DNA from: an uncultured Lachnospiraceae bacterium
GTDB taxonomy: Bacteria > Bacillota > Clostridia > Lachnospirales > Lachnospiraceae
NCBI GenBank assembly: GCA_910587295.1
Contig: CAJULP010000043.1
Location: 1-22,245, forward strand
DNA: 22,245 nt
Reading direction: 5' to 3'
Below are positions 15,891 to 22,245 of this stretch, piece by piece. How positions within the stretch are numbered: the stretch's first letter is position 1; every line of letters starts with the position of its first letter. The notes below the pieces were generated by a model. The model did no database searches, was not told the origin of the DNA, and worked only from the letters and a program-made list of their open reading frames with translations. The translations under genes and the position numbers were made by a program.

Positions 15891-16256
15891 TTATCCCTCC
15901 TGCCCCAGATCATTGACCATTTTGCGGAGCTTTTCTATCTCCTGGCCGGATAACTTTTTCCCATCCAAAAAAGCCGCAAAAAACTTTTCTTTCGATCCGT
16001 CAAACATCTTGTCGATCAATTCTTCCGTCTCGTAATCCTGCACTTCCTGTCTGGTTATCAGTGCATTGCAGATAAAACCAGGCTCCTGCCTTTGAATGGC
16101 TCCCTTTTCAACACATTTTTTGATCACCGTATAGGTCGTGTTCCTGTTCCACCCGGTCTCATCTTTTAAAATTTTCACAATCTGTCCTGCGGACATCTCC
16201 CCTTCCCGCCAGAGGACCTCCATAACTTTCCGTTCCGAATCAAATAATTTTACCAT
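15891..16256 (-). CDS. BlaI/MecI/CopY-family repressor
   Basis: This is a winged-helix repressor of about 121 residues. The ATG at 16256 (MVKLFDSERKVMEVLW) is chosen; it has AGGTG 4 nt upstream, while the in-frame ATG at 16298 lies inside a leader hairpin with no ribosome site. The family pattern is clear: MEVLWREGEMSAGQIVKILK, then WNRNTTYTVIKKCVEKGAI (recognition helix and wing) and a C-terminal dimerisation part with FFAAFLDGKKLS. It is adjacent to the M56 protease gene (2-bp gap), the standard BlaI-BlaR1 pair. Its own promoter carries a GACTATC-type dyad, implying autoregulation, and near-identical dyads control the 812-residue lipoprotein operon. The usual beta-lactamase target is absent from this window. 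Confidence 0.93.
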   Translation of the reverse strand: MVKLFDSERKVMEVLWREGEMSAGQIVKILKDETGWNRNTTYTVIKKCVEKGAIQRQEPGFICNALITRQEVQDYETEELIDKMFDGSKEKFFAAFLDGKKLSGQEIEKLRKMVNDLGQEG

Positions 16257-16283
16257 GCCACACCTGCTTTCCCCTAATTGAAA

Positions 16284-16319
16284 TGCCCATGGAAGCATCC
16301 GTTACATGTTCCATGGGCA
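16284..16319 (-). promoter_or_regulatory. Hairpin in the blaI leader
   Basis: TGCCCATGGAA (16284-16294) and its exact complement (16309-16319) form an 11-bp stem with a 14-nt loop, between the predicted blaI transcription start and its ribosome site. The following T-content is weak. It could attenuate read-through from the upstream AraC-type gene or stabilise the leader. Confidence 0.5.
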
Positions 16320-16337
16320 ATCATTTGCTTCACCATC

Positions 16338-16366
16338 AGACTATCACAATAGTCAAGCATTGTCAA
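16338..16366 (-). promoter_or_regulatory. Promoter of the blaI-blaR1-like operon
   Basis: On the minus strand TTGACA (16361-16366), a 17-bp spacer and TAGTCT (16338-16343) with an extended TG form a promoter whose boxes and spacing are identical to the lipoprotein operon promoter at 14036-14064. Transcription would start near 16331. The promoter begins inside the last codons of the upstream AraC-type gene. Confidence 0.7.
16339..16354. promoter_or_regulatory. BlaI-type operator at the blaI promoter
   Basis: GACTATC-AC-AATAGTC is a 7-bp-arm dyad with one mismatch, covering the -10 box of the blaI promoter at the same offset as O1 in the lipoprotein promoter. It overlaps the stop codon of the AraC-type gene (16353-16355). 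It implies autoregulation. Confidence 0.75.
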
Positions 16367-17222
16367 TTTTCTTTTTTACCGGGATCCAGATCTCCGTATA
16401 GTAATTTTCATCCTCGGTTCCCTTGGGGTATTTTTCCGGCGAATCATACATTTCCACGCAGTACCCTGCCGCAAATTCATATTCCTTAAGGGCCGGAAGC
16501 CATTCGGAAAATATCTTTGTGTTTACGTCCTGCAAAGAATCAGGCAGTGCGCCCCTGCAGGGAAATACCGCCCAGTCAAACGCCGGGATCGTCCTTACCG
16601 CAAACCCCTCCGGGATTTCTCTTGACGGATGATAGATATCCGCTATGAGATACTCAAATTTCTCATCACCCATCCTGGGGTCAACGTTGATCCCAAACAT
16701 GCCGCATACCGTCTCACCCTTTCCCGATGCAAAATGCTCCTGCCAAAATACCGGGATTTCCTGTTTTGCATTTTCGTAAGAAAACTCTTTAGAAGACGCA
16801 AGGACCGTAAAGCTTTCTTTTTTTGTGATCTTGTAATCCATCAGATAACCACCTTTCAATGATATAGTAAGTTTCAGCGGCGCAAAAGACTTTAACATCA
16901 CTTTTTCTTTCCGCGCCATAGAAGGTGATACGCCATGAAATCTTGAAAAAGCTTTCGTGAAACTGTCAGGGGAATCATAGCCATACTTCATTGCAAGCTC
17001 CATGACGGTGGCATTACCGGAAATCAATTCCCCGCCCGCAAGAGACAGCCTGCGGTTCCTGATATACTCCTTAATGGTATATCCGCACAACATGCTGAAA
17101 CCTTTTTGGAAATGAAAAGTCGAAATATAAACGTGACTGGCCACATCACTGACGGTAATGTCCTCCAATATATGAGCTTCCATATAATCAACCGCTTCCC
17201 CCACCGCTTTGAACCATTCCAT
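16353..17222 (-). CDS. AraC-family regulator with GyrI-like effector-binding domain
   Basis: This 289-residue protein has an N-terminal AraC helix-turn-helix pair (about 8-105, with DITVSDVASHVYISTFHFQK and then YGYDSPDSFTKAFSRFHGVS). A GyrI-like/AraC_E_bind domain follows (about 128-289), the module that binds small hydrophobic or cationic molecules in Rob- and BmrR-type regulators. GGGAGGTG lies 5 nt before the ATG. Its last codons contain the blaI promoter and operator, so the genes are tightly packed, and read-through could feed the blaI operon. The neighbouring flavoprotein gene is a possible target. Effector unknown. Confidence 0.9.
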   Translation of the reverse strand: MEWFKAVGEAVDYMEAHILEDITVSDVASHVYISTFHFQKGFSMLCGYTIKEYIRNRRLSLAGGELISGNATVMELAMKYGYDSPDSFTKAFSRFHGVSPSMARKEKVMLKSFAPLKLTISLKGGYLMDYKITKKESFTVLASSKEFSYENAKQEIPVFWQEHFASGKGETVCGMFGINVDPRMGDEKFEYLIADIYHPSREIPEGFAVRTIPAFDWAVFPCRGALPDSLQDVNTKIFSEWLPALKEYEFAAGYCVEMYDSPEKYPKGTEDENYYTEIWIPVKKKIDNA

Positions 17223-17324
17223 GAAAACACCTCCCTGCCGTCATTTGAGTATATCATCCATGGAGATATCCCGCCCGACATTTCTTGTGCCTTTTTGTCC
17301 GGCAAAATCTTAATCCGCTCTCAA

Positions 17325-17942
17325 TCACCTGATAAAATTCGTCCTACAGAAAGCTTCCTTTTCCGGAAGTCCGTATTTTTCTTTGCCCAGCGCAATGCTC
17401 TTCATAAGAAAGACCATATTCCTTGCCAGTGTGCGCATGGTCTGCAGCCCCTCCTCATCTTGTAACGCTTCCCCGGGCGTTCTCCCGTGGATGCTGTTCC
17501 AATACTGGCTTGATACCACCGGCATACCGGAAATGGTAAAAAACTTGTTGATCTCGTCAAAAGTTGACGACAGGCCGCCCCTCCTGGCTGCCACCACGCC
17601 AGCCCCTGCCTTCATTGATTTGTCAAAATGCGTGCTGTAAAACAGCCTTGTCAAAAAGGCGATCAGCGTGGCATTGGCAGACGCATAGTAAACCGGACTC
17701 CCCACTACAAGCCCATCGCAGGCTTCAAACTTTGGAGCCGTCTCGTTTACAAGGTCATCAAACACACATTTCCCCGTATCAGCGCAGGAACCGCAGGCAA
17801 CGCATCCCCGTATCGTTTTATTCCCCACCTGGATCATCTCCGTTTCAATCCCTTCCATGGCAAAAATTTTCTCCATCTCAGCAAGGGCCGTGTATGTATT
17901 CCCCTTTATGTGGGGGCTTCCGTTGATCATTAAAACTTTCAT
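17325..17942 (-). CDS. NAD(P)H-dependent FMN reductase / iron-sulfur flavoprotein-like
   Basis: This cytoplasmic flavodoxin-fold protein has about 205 residues. The ATG at 17942 has AAGGAG 6 nt upstream; a longer frame reaching 18059 lacks a good start. GSPHIKGNT (8-16) is the FMN-phosphate loop. C47, C50, C53 and C59 form a compact CX2CX2CX5C motif like that of iron-sulfur flavoproteins, which couple a 4Fe-4S cluster to FMN. GSPVYYASANATL is the second FMN-contact segment of the family. It lies 102 bp upstream of the AraC/GyrI-type gene on the same strand. It likely takes part in redox or quinone-type detoxification, inferred from the family. A dyad at 18014-18031 suggests specific control. 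Confidence 0.88.
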   Translation of the reverse strand: MKVLMINGSPHIKGNTYTALAEMEKIFAMEGIETEMIQVGNKTIRGCVACGSCADTGKCVFDDLVNETAPKFEACDGLVVGSPVYYASANATLIAFLTRLFYSTHFDKSMKAGAGVVAARRGGLSSTFDEINKFFTISGMPVVSSQYWNSIHGRTPGEALQDEEGLQTMRTLARNMVFLMKSIALGKEKYGLPEKEAFCRTNFIR

Positions 17943-18013
17943 GTTCTTCTCCTTTTCCTGAATGAAATCTGCTTGGGAACTTCCTGTTCCTGCAACAACC
18001 GTTCCAAACTCTG

Positions 18014-18031
18014 TTACCTCTATATAGGTAA
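18014..18031. promoter_or_regulatory. Candidate operator of the flavoprotein gene
   Basis: TTACCT-CTATAT-AGGTAA is a perfect 6-bp-arm dyad, flanked by an outer GTTAC/GTAAC pair (18013-18017, 18034-18038). A weak minus-strand promoter (CTGAAA at 18042-18047, 17 bp, TATAGA at 18019-18024) overlaps it. The shape resembles HxlR/YodB-type boxes that control redox flavoenzymes, but no such regulator lies next to it; the AraC-type gene is another candidate. Confidence 0.5.
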
Positions 18032-18172
18032 GAGTAACATTTTTCAGCCGCACATTCAATTAATTTCAACACTTTTCATCTATTTCGTTTTCGGTTATCC
18101 ATTGGCTCATAATTTTTTATAAAGAAGCAGAAGGTGTCATATGATGTCAGAGTATGCTATTCTAATCCATAG

Positions 18173-18277
18173 AAGTGGAAATTATTTGTGCTTGAAAAAG
18201 TTTTGGACAATCCTGACGGCGCAACAATAATTGCAGCCGGAAAAAGCAGCCATTGTCTGTTTTCTGTGGTAAAATAA
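18173..18277 (+). pseudogene. Possible remnant of a coding sequence
   Basis: A short open stretch of 34 codons after a TAG stop translates to a plausible protein end: FVLEKVLDNPDGATIIAAGK and then SSHCLFSVVK, before TAA. It lacks an upstream body, a good start or a ribosome site. It ends 29 bp before the acetyltransferase ATG. It may be the degraded tail of a lost gene, or chance. Confidence 0.2.
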
Positions 18278-18306
18278 ACAGAAAGGAAAATACGGAGGTT
18301 TTGTTT

Positions 18307-18825
18307 ATGCAGATTGAAACTAAGAGATTGTTGATCAGGGATATAAAAACAAGTGATGCGGTCCCGTTTGCCATAATGGCGGCAGACGGAACCCTAAACG
18401 ACTGTGGACTTGACAAAGACTGCAGCAATTGGATAACTGAATGGATAACTGAGGCAAAATATTTTGCACTTAGAAATAATCCGAATATGGATTATCTGGC
18501 TTATACCATAACCCTAAAGGACGGAGCAGCGGTTGTTGGTTCTGTTGGATGTTCCTATTATGAAGACCTCCGGGAAACAGGGATCACCTATTTTGTCGGT
18601 GCGCAGTATAGAAACAATGGATATGCTGTTGAAGCGGTTAAGGCATACACAGAATATTTTCTAAAATGTTATCATGCAAAAAAAATCATCGCAACCGTGA
18701 GGAATGAAAACGTACCTTCCTGGAAAGTGATCGAAAAAGCCGGATATATCCTAAACACACAAAGAATGTATAAAGATCTAAACGATGCAAAAGAGGAGCT
18801 GTACCGTTTTTACGAAATCAAATAG
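18307..18825 (+). CDS. GNAT-family N-acetyltransferase (RimJ/RimL type)
   Basis: This cytoplasmic acetyltransferase has about 172 residues. The ATG at 18307 follows GGAGG by 8 nt; the open frame reaching back to 18253 has no such site. It opens with QIETKRLLIRDI, the usual beta-1 of RimJ/RimL-like enzymes. The acetyl-CoA motif is QYRNNGYAVEAVKA, followed by ATVRNENVPSWKVIEKAGY, the conserved late segment. The substrate could be a protein N terminus, an antibiotic or a small amine; sequence does not decide. It stands alone upstream of an AT-rich gene, 109 bp away. An extended -10 (TGGTAAAAT, ending at 18275) is a possible promoter without a clear -35. Confidence 0.92.
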   Translation: MQIETKRLLIRDIKTSDAVPFAIMAADGTLNDCGLDKDCSNWITEWITEAKYFALRNNPNMDYLAYTITLKDGAAVVGSVGCSYYEDLRETGITYFVGAQYRNNGYAVEAVKAYTEYFLKCYHAKKIIATVRNENVPSWKVIEKAGYILNTQRMYKDLNDAKEELYRFYEIK

Positions 18826-18934
18826 GATATCAAGCGGAGGGAAGAAGAACTTTGATGAAAAACTGATAGAAATATGAATGTGATTGTGGTATTCTGTTAG
18901 AGGTAAAAAAAGAATGTACGTAAGGAATTTAGCG

Positions 18935-20407
18935 ATGAAAAATAACCGATCTGCAGTTTTCATAATCTTAACTTTTTTAATCTATGTAATGTCTAATGGA
19001 CAATGGTGTGTTCCGATTTTTGTATGGATTTATCCAATTTTGTTTTTACATATGCTTTCTCTCAATCATGCCCGAAAAGTATATCTTATAATTGGCTCTA
19101 TATATGCCATTGGGTTTGTTTTTCAGTTTGAAAAAGCCATCGGAATGGATATAAAAATATGTATAGTGGCAGCTTTTTTGGTATCTTTTCTGAAAGTTTT
19201 ACCATATATCTATTGGTCAATATCAAAAATGAAATTTCAAGATACCCTTATTTTTGCAAGTATAATGGTATCAATAGAATATATCATCTATTTGGTATAT
19301 CCTATTTTGGGCGGGTTGTCTGACGCATATACACAATACCAAAATCTATACCTGCTGCAAATAGTAACGGTAACAGGAATTTACGGAATCACCTTTTTAA
19401 TTTCATGGACGGCGGCAGTAGTTATATGGATTTGGAATAATAAAAGCAAAAAAGAATACATCAAAAAATACATTATCATATATTGTTCTGTAATCGGATT
19501 AGTATTTGCTTATGGAATTGTAATGTTTCATTTTGTAGGGAATTCAGATAAAAGTGTTAGAATAGCTGGTGTAACAGTTCCCATTTCACATCTGCTAAAT
19601 GATGACAAGGATATATATTCTACATTTTATACCAACACATTTACTGATGAAAACATTACCAATACAAGGAATAAACTATCATTAGCAGCTGATGAACTTT
19701 TCCTAAAAACAGAGTTGGAAGCACAAGCAGGTGCAAAGATTGTCTTTTGGTCTGAACTGAATGGAGCGGTTTTAAAACAAGATGAAGATATGCTTCTGCA
19801 ACGGGCGTCGGATATGGCAAAACAGGAAGAAATCTATTTGATTGTTTCATTGCTGGTGAAAACTCCTTACGTGGACTTAAAGGAAAATAAAACGGCAGCA
19901 TTTAATCCACAAGGAGAACTAATATCAGAATATTTTAAGTATGGACGTTCAATCGGAGAACTGTGCCAAAAAGGAGATGGAATGCTAAAAAGTTTCGATA
20001 CAGAATATGGGAGAATTGCGCCGTTTATATGTTCTGATATGGCATTTTTGTCGAAAATACAGCAGGCAGGTAAAGATAGTGTAGATATACTAATTGTTCC
20101 AGCTTCGGATTGGAAAGAAATGACATTATTAGCTGCAAAGACAGCGATTGTACGTGGAGTTGAGAATGGAAGTAATATAATCAGACATACAAATAAGGGA
20201 ATGTCGATTGTTTCAGATTTTAAAGGCAGTGTGCTGGCACAGACCGATTATTTTCAGTCTGATACAAAGACATTATCCGCACAGGTTATCACGAAAGGGC
20301 GATTTACTTTTTATTCGTATATTGGAAATCTATTTGTATATCTGTGTAATTTCTATTTGATAGGGAGTTTCATGCTTCCTAAAATTAAACGATTAATTAA
20401 GAGGTAG
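18935..20407 (+). CDS. Lnt-like membrane protein with nitrilase (carbon-nitrogen hydrolase) domain
   Basis: This integral membrane protein has about 490 residues. The ATG at 18935 has AAGGA 8 nt upstream; an earlier frame from 18884 has no ribosome site. About six to seven membrane helices fill residues 5-215, then a nitrilase-fold domain (about 225-455), then a closing helix before a basic tail (KIKRLIKR). The candidate catalytic triad is E274 (FWSELNG), K335 (YFKYGR) and C366 (FICSDMAF). This order and architecture match apolipoprotein N-acyltransferase, which N-acylates lipoproteins in Gram-negative bacteria; the surrounding motifs are diverged, so another amide-forming or amide-cleaving role is possible. 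Base composition is clearly more AT-rich than that of the first 17 kb. Confidence 0.78.
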   Translation: MKNNRSAVFIILTFLIYVMSNGQWCVPIFVWIYPILFLHMLSLNHARKVYLIIGSIYAIGFVFQFEKAIGMDIKICIVAAFLVSFLKVLPYIYWSISKMKFQDTLIFASIMVSIEYIIYLVYPILGGLSDAYTQYQNLYLLQIVTVTGIYGITFLISWTAAVVIWIWNNKSKKEYIKKYIIIYCSVIGLVFAYGIVMFHFVGNSDKSVRIAGVTVPISHLLNDDKDIYSTFYTNTFTDENITNTRNKLSLAADELFLKTELEAQAGAKIVFWSELNGAVLKQDEDMLLQRASDMAKQEEIYLIVSLLVKTPYVDLKENKTAAFNPQGELISEYFKYGRSIGELCQKGDGMLKSFDTEYGRIAPFICSDMAFLSKIQQAGKDSVDILIVPASDWKEMTLLAAKTAIVRGVENGSNIIRHTNKGMSIVSDFKGSVLAQTDYFQSDTKTLSAQVITKGRFTFYSYIGNLFVYLCNFYLIGSFMLPKIKRLIKR

Positions 20408-20444
20408 TTAAATTTCCACGTGCATCCGTGCGCATAAAGTTTTT

Positions 20445-20504
20445 ATTTCATAGGAAAGGCATATTCTTTATCACTTCACAGCGACAAGGTCTTTCCTATG
20501 AAAT
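20445..20504. repeat. 14-bp inverted repeat flanked by T- and A-runs
   Basis: ATTTCATAGGAAAG (20445-20458) and its exact complement (20491-20504) enclose a 32-nt loop. Outside, TTTTT faces GAAAAAA, extending the pairing. It lies between the convergent Lnt-like gene and the ABC permease gene, next to the permease terminator. The U-run placement is wrong for a simple terminator on either strand. Confidence 0.7.
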
Positions 20505-20533
20505 GAAAAAAGTGGGGCAGCACACGCCGCCCC
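20505..20533 (-). terminator. Intrinsic terminator of the FtsX-type permease gene
   Basis: The GC-rich stem 20514-20521 with 20526-20533 (8 bp, one G-U, ACAC loop) is followed on the minus strand by AC and then six T. It starts 15 bp after the permease stop. Confidence 0.85.
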
Positions 20534-20548
20534 GCCGATCCCATACGG

Positions 20549-22245
20549 TTATTCCATCGTCCTGATTTGCTCAACAAGAGATTGCTGTTTCAAGTTTCCA
20601 GTTGTATAGAAAATCAAGACGGACTGCACCATCAACAAAATCGCCAAATATATCAATACAATCAGCCACGGAAATGAATAACAAAAGTATGGATTCATCG
20701 TTTTCATAACTACCTGTACGGACAGGTAGCCCAATCCAGTTCCCAAAACCAATGTTACAAGCGTAGCAAAAACTGAATAAATCACCCCCTCATAACACAG
20801 CATTTTGATAAGTTGCTTTTTACTCAAACCAATCGCCTGTAACATTCCAATTTCCTGCCTGCGGGACAGAAAGTTTGTGATTGTCGTATTGACAAGGTTG
20901 ATTAAAGAAAAGCACACAACAATAACAGCCACGATCAACAATACCCCGAAGGAAAGTTGTTGAAGTCCGCTATAATAAGTGATACTTTCTTTTATGGTTT
21001 CCATAACCAAATCGCTATTTCCGTCTATCCGTTGATTTAATGCGGCTTCAACCGTATCAAATTTTTCCATATCGGTAATCACGGAAATTGTACCTGTGCA
21101 ATCTATCCCGGTGGCTTCATTCATAAGCTGCTCTGGAAGCGCAAAGCACTTTGAGAAGCCGGAGTAAGAATATTCGTTTACAATGCCCATGACTGTATAG
21201 GTCTTTGTGCGAATTTGCCCGGATTCGGTTTTATAGTCCACTTCGACGGTATCACCCAACGAAGCCTCAATATCATAGAGATCGGCACGCTCTTGAAGCA
21301 AGACAATTCCATTGCCTGCCACCAGTTCATCATAATCAATCGTTCCCGCAATTCGCTCTTTCTCCAAATTCTGCTGCTCATCTCGGCAAAATCCCTGAAT
21401 CCATTTTCCAGAATTGCCATTTACACGATATTCTGCGTCCGTGTAATACCAGCGTTTGATTCCTGTAACGCCATCAATAGATTCTGCTGCATTTACAAAA
21501 TCGGCATTTAGAAAGTTCTTTTGCTGCAATCCAGACAAAGAAATACCGGCAGTGTCCCACGATTGATTTGCGTTGAGCTGGATGTTAAATTCACCGACAG
21601 GGAAAGCCCTGCCTCTTGCTTCTGCAACGCCATCATAGGAAACTAACATTGTCGAAATCAATACAACCAATACTCCGCCGAGCGAAAGAGAAAGTATTGT
21701 TAAAGTGGACTTTGCCTTTTGTCTGGACAGATTCATTTTAGCAAGTGAAGCAGGCGTTATTTTACGGTGCAACACGGAACTTTCTTTCATTTTCCCCTGA
21801 TAATAGGAATATCGCAATGCTTCCAGCGGAGATACTGTCGCAGCTCTTTTTACAGGAGTATGAATAGCAATCATCACAATAAAAAATGCAAAAAGGCCAG
21901 CCCCGGCCGTCACACATAAAGCAGTCAGCCAGTACCAACCGGCAGGAACCAGAAAATACCCAATCAAATTTCCAACAACCAGACCAATCGGGATAGCAAT
22001 GGCAGCAAGTAATTTTCCCTCACGGTAAACCATCTTTTTGATCTGTCGTTTTGTTGTTCCGATTGTGCGAAGCTGCCCATAGTTACGGATACTGCTTGCT
22101 ACTGAAATATAAAAAATCGAATAGATCACAATGCCGGAACCAATGAAAGTTATAAAACCGATCAAGAAGTAGAACAGCATATCACTTCCACGATTTTCGT
22201 CCTTTAAGTTGAAATAAGTGGAACGGACAATCACATTATCATCGG
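20549..22245 (-). CDS. FtsX-type ABC transporter permease (BceB/MacB-like), 5' end outside the window
   Basis: At least 565 residues are visible; the frame stays open to the window edge, so the true N terminus is missing. The GTG at 22234 is an internal codon, not a proven start. The visible part holds a first FtsX-like domain (helices at about 18-45, 75-95 and 100-125, with YGQLRTIGTTKRQIKKMVYR between the first two), a helix near 173-200, an extracytoplasmic MacB-PCD-like domain (about 205-385) and a second FtsX domain (about 395-550, with RRQEIGMLQAIGLSKKQLIK). Such permeases work with a separate ATPase on antimicrobial peptides, lipids or lipoproteins; the ATPase gene is probably just beyond the right edge. 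An intrinsic terminator follows. Confidence 0.9.
   Translation of the reverse strand, partial: DDNVIVRSTYFNLKDENRGSDMLFYFLIGFITFIGSGIVIYSIFYISVASSIRNYGQLRTIGTTKRQIKKMVYREGKLLAAIAIPIGLVVGNLIGYFLVPAGWYWLTALCVTAGAGLFAFFIVMIAIHTPVKRAATVSPLEALRYSYYQGKMKESSVLHRKITPASLAKMNLSRQKAKSTLTILSLSLGGVLVVLISTMLVSYDGVAEARGRAFPVGEFNIQLNANQSWDTAGISLSGLQQKNFLNADFVNAAESIDGVTGIKRWYYTDAEYRVNGNSGKWIQGFCRDEQQNLEKERIAGTIDYDELVAGNGIVLLQERADLYDIEASLGDTVEVDYKTESGQIRTKTYTVMGIVNEYSYSGFSKCFALPEQLMNEATGIDCTGTISVITDMEKFDTVEAALNQRIDGNSDLVMETIKESITYYSGLQQLSFGVLLIVAVIVVCFSLINLVNTTITNFLSRRQEIGMLQAIGLSKKQLIKMLCYEGVIYSVFATLVTLVLGTGLGYLSVQVVMKTMNPYFCYSFPWLIVLIYLAILLMVQSVLIFYTTGNLKQQSLVEQIRTME

Noticed and set aside
14404..16256. A true beta-lactam resistance locus
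   Set aside because: No beta-lactamase or PBP2a gene is present, and the BlaR1-like protein lacks a penicillin-binding domain.

Overview
This window looks like part of a gut-type Clostridia chromosome, most likely Lachnospiraceae. The evidence is strong AGGAGG-type ribosome sites, lipoprotein solute-binding proteins with CUT1 sugar permeases, a YesM/YesN-type two-component system, and a BlaI/BlaR1-type regulator pair. No rRNA, tRNA, CRISPR array, transposase or phage gene was seen.

Region 1 (1-8.4 kb) is a Gram-positive glycan-use locus. A leftward operon (permease, permease, solute-binding lipoprotein, ending in a clear intrinsic terminator) faces a rightward operon of AraC-type response regulator, LytS/YesM-type histidine kinase and a cytoplasmic GH123/DUF4091 glycoside hydrolase with the family's Asp-Glu pair. 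The simplest reading is sensing, uptake and internal cleavage of a glycan, possibly one carrying GalNAc. No ATPase is encoded, so a shared MsmK-type ATPase elsewhere is expected.

Region 2 (8.4-16.4 kb) is the most unusual part. A leftward operon encodes an 812-residue lipoprotein (Asp-box/propeller-like N-terminal half joined to a sugar-type solute-binding domain), two CUT1 permeases and a HlyD/MacA-like membrane fusion protein. Upstream lie a BlaI-type repressor and an M56 BlaR1-type metalloprotease that lacks a recognisable penicillin-binding domain. The blaI promoter and the lipoprotein promoter have the same design: TTGACA, a 17-bp spacer, then TAGTCT, with a GACTATC-type dyad placed identically over the -10. 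A second dyad lies just downstream in the lipoprotein promoter. This ties the transport operon to the BlaI/BlaR1-like pair and suggests an undescribed envelope-stress-responsive transport system. A 288-bp repeat-rich, MITE-like element lies between blaR1 and the regulated promoter.

Region 3 (16.35-18.06 kb) holds an AraC/GyrI-like regulator and an iron-sulfur flavoprotein-like NAD(P)H/FMN reductase preceded by a perfect TTACCT/AGGTAA dyad.

Region 4 (18.1-22.2 kb) is visibly more AT-rich in its first part. It carries a GNAT acetyltransferase, an Lnt-like membrane nitrilase-fold protein and the 3' part of an FtsX-type ABC permease cut by the right edge, suggesting a separately acquired segment.
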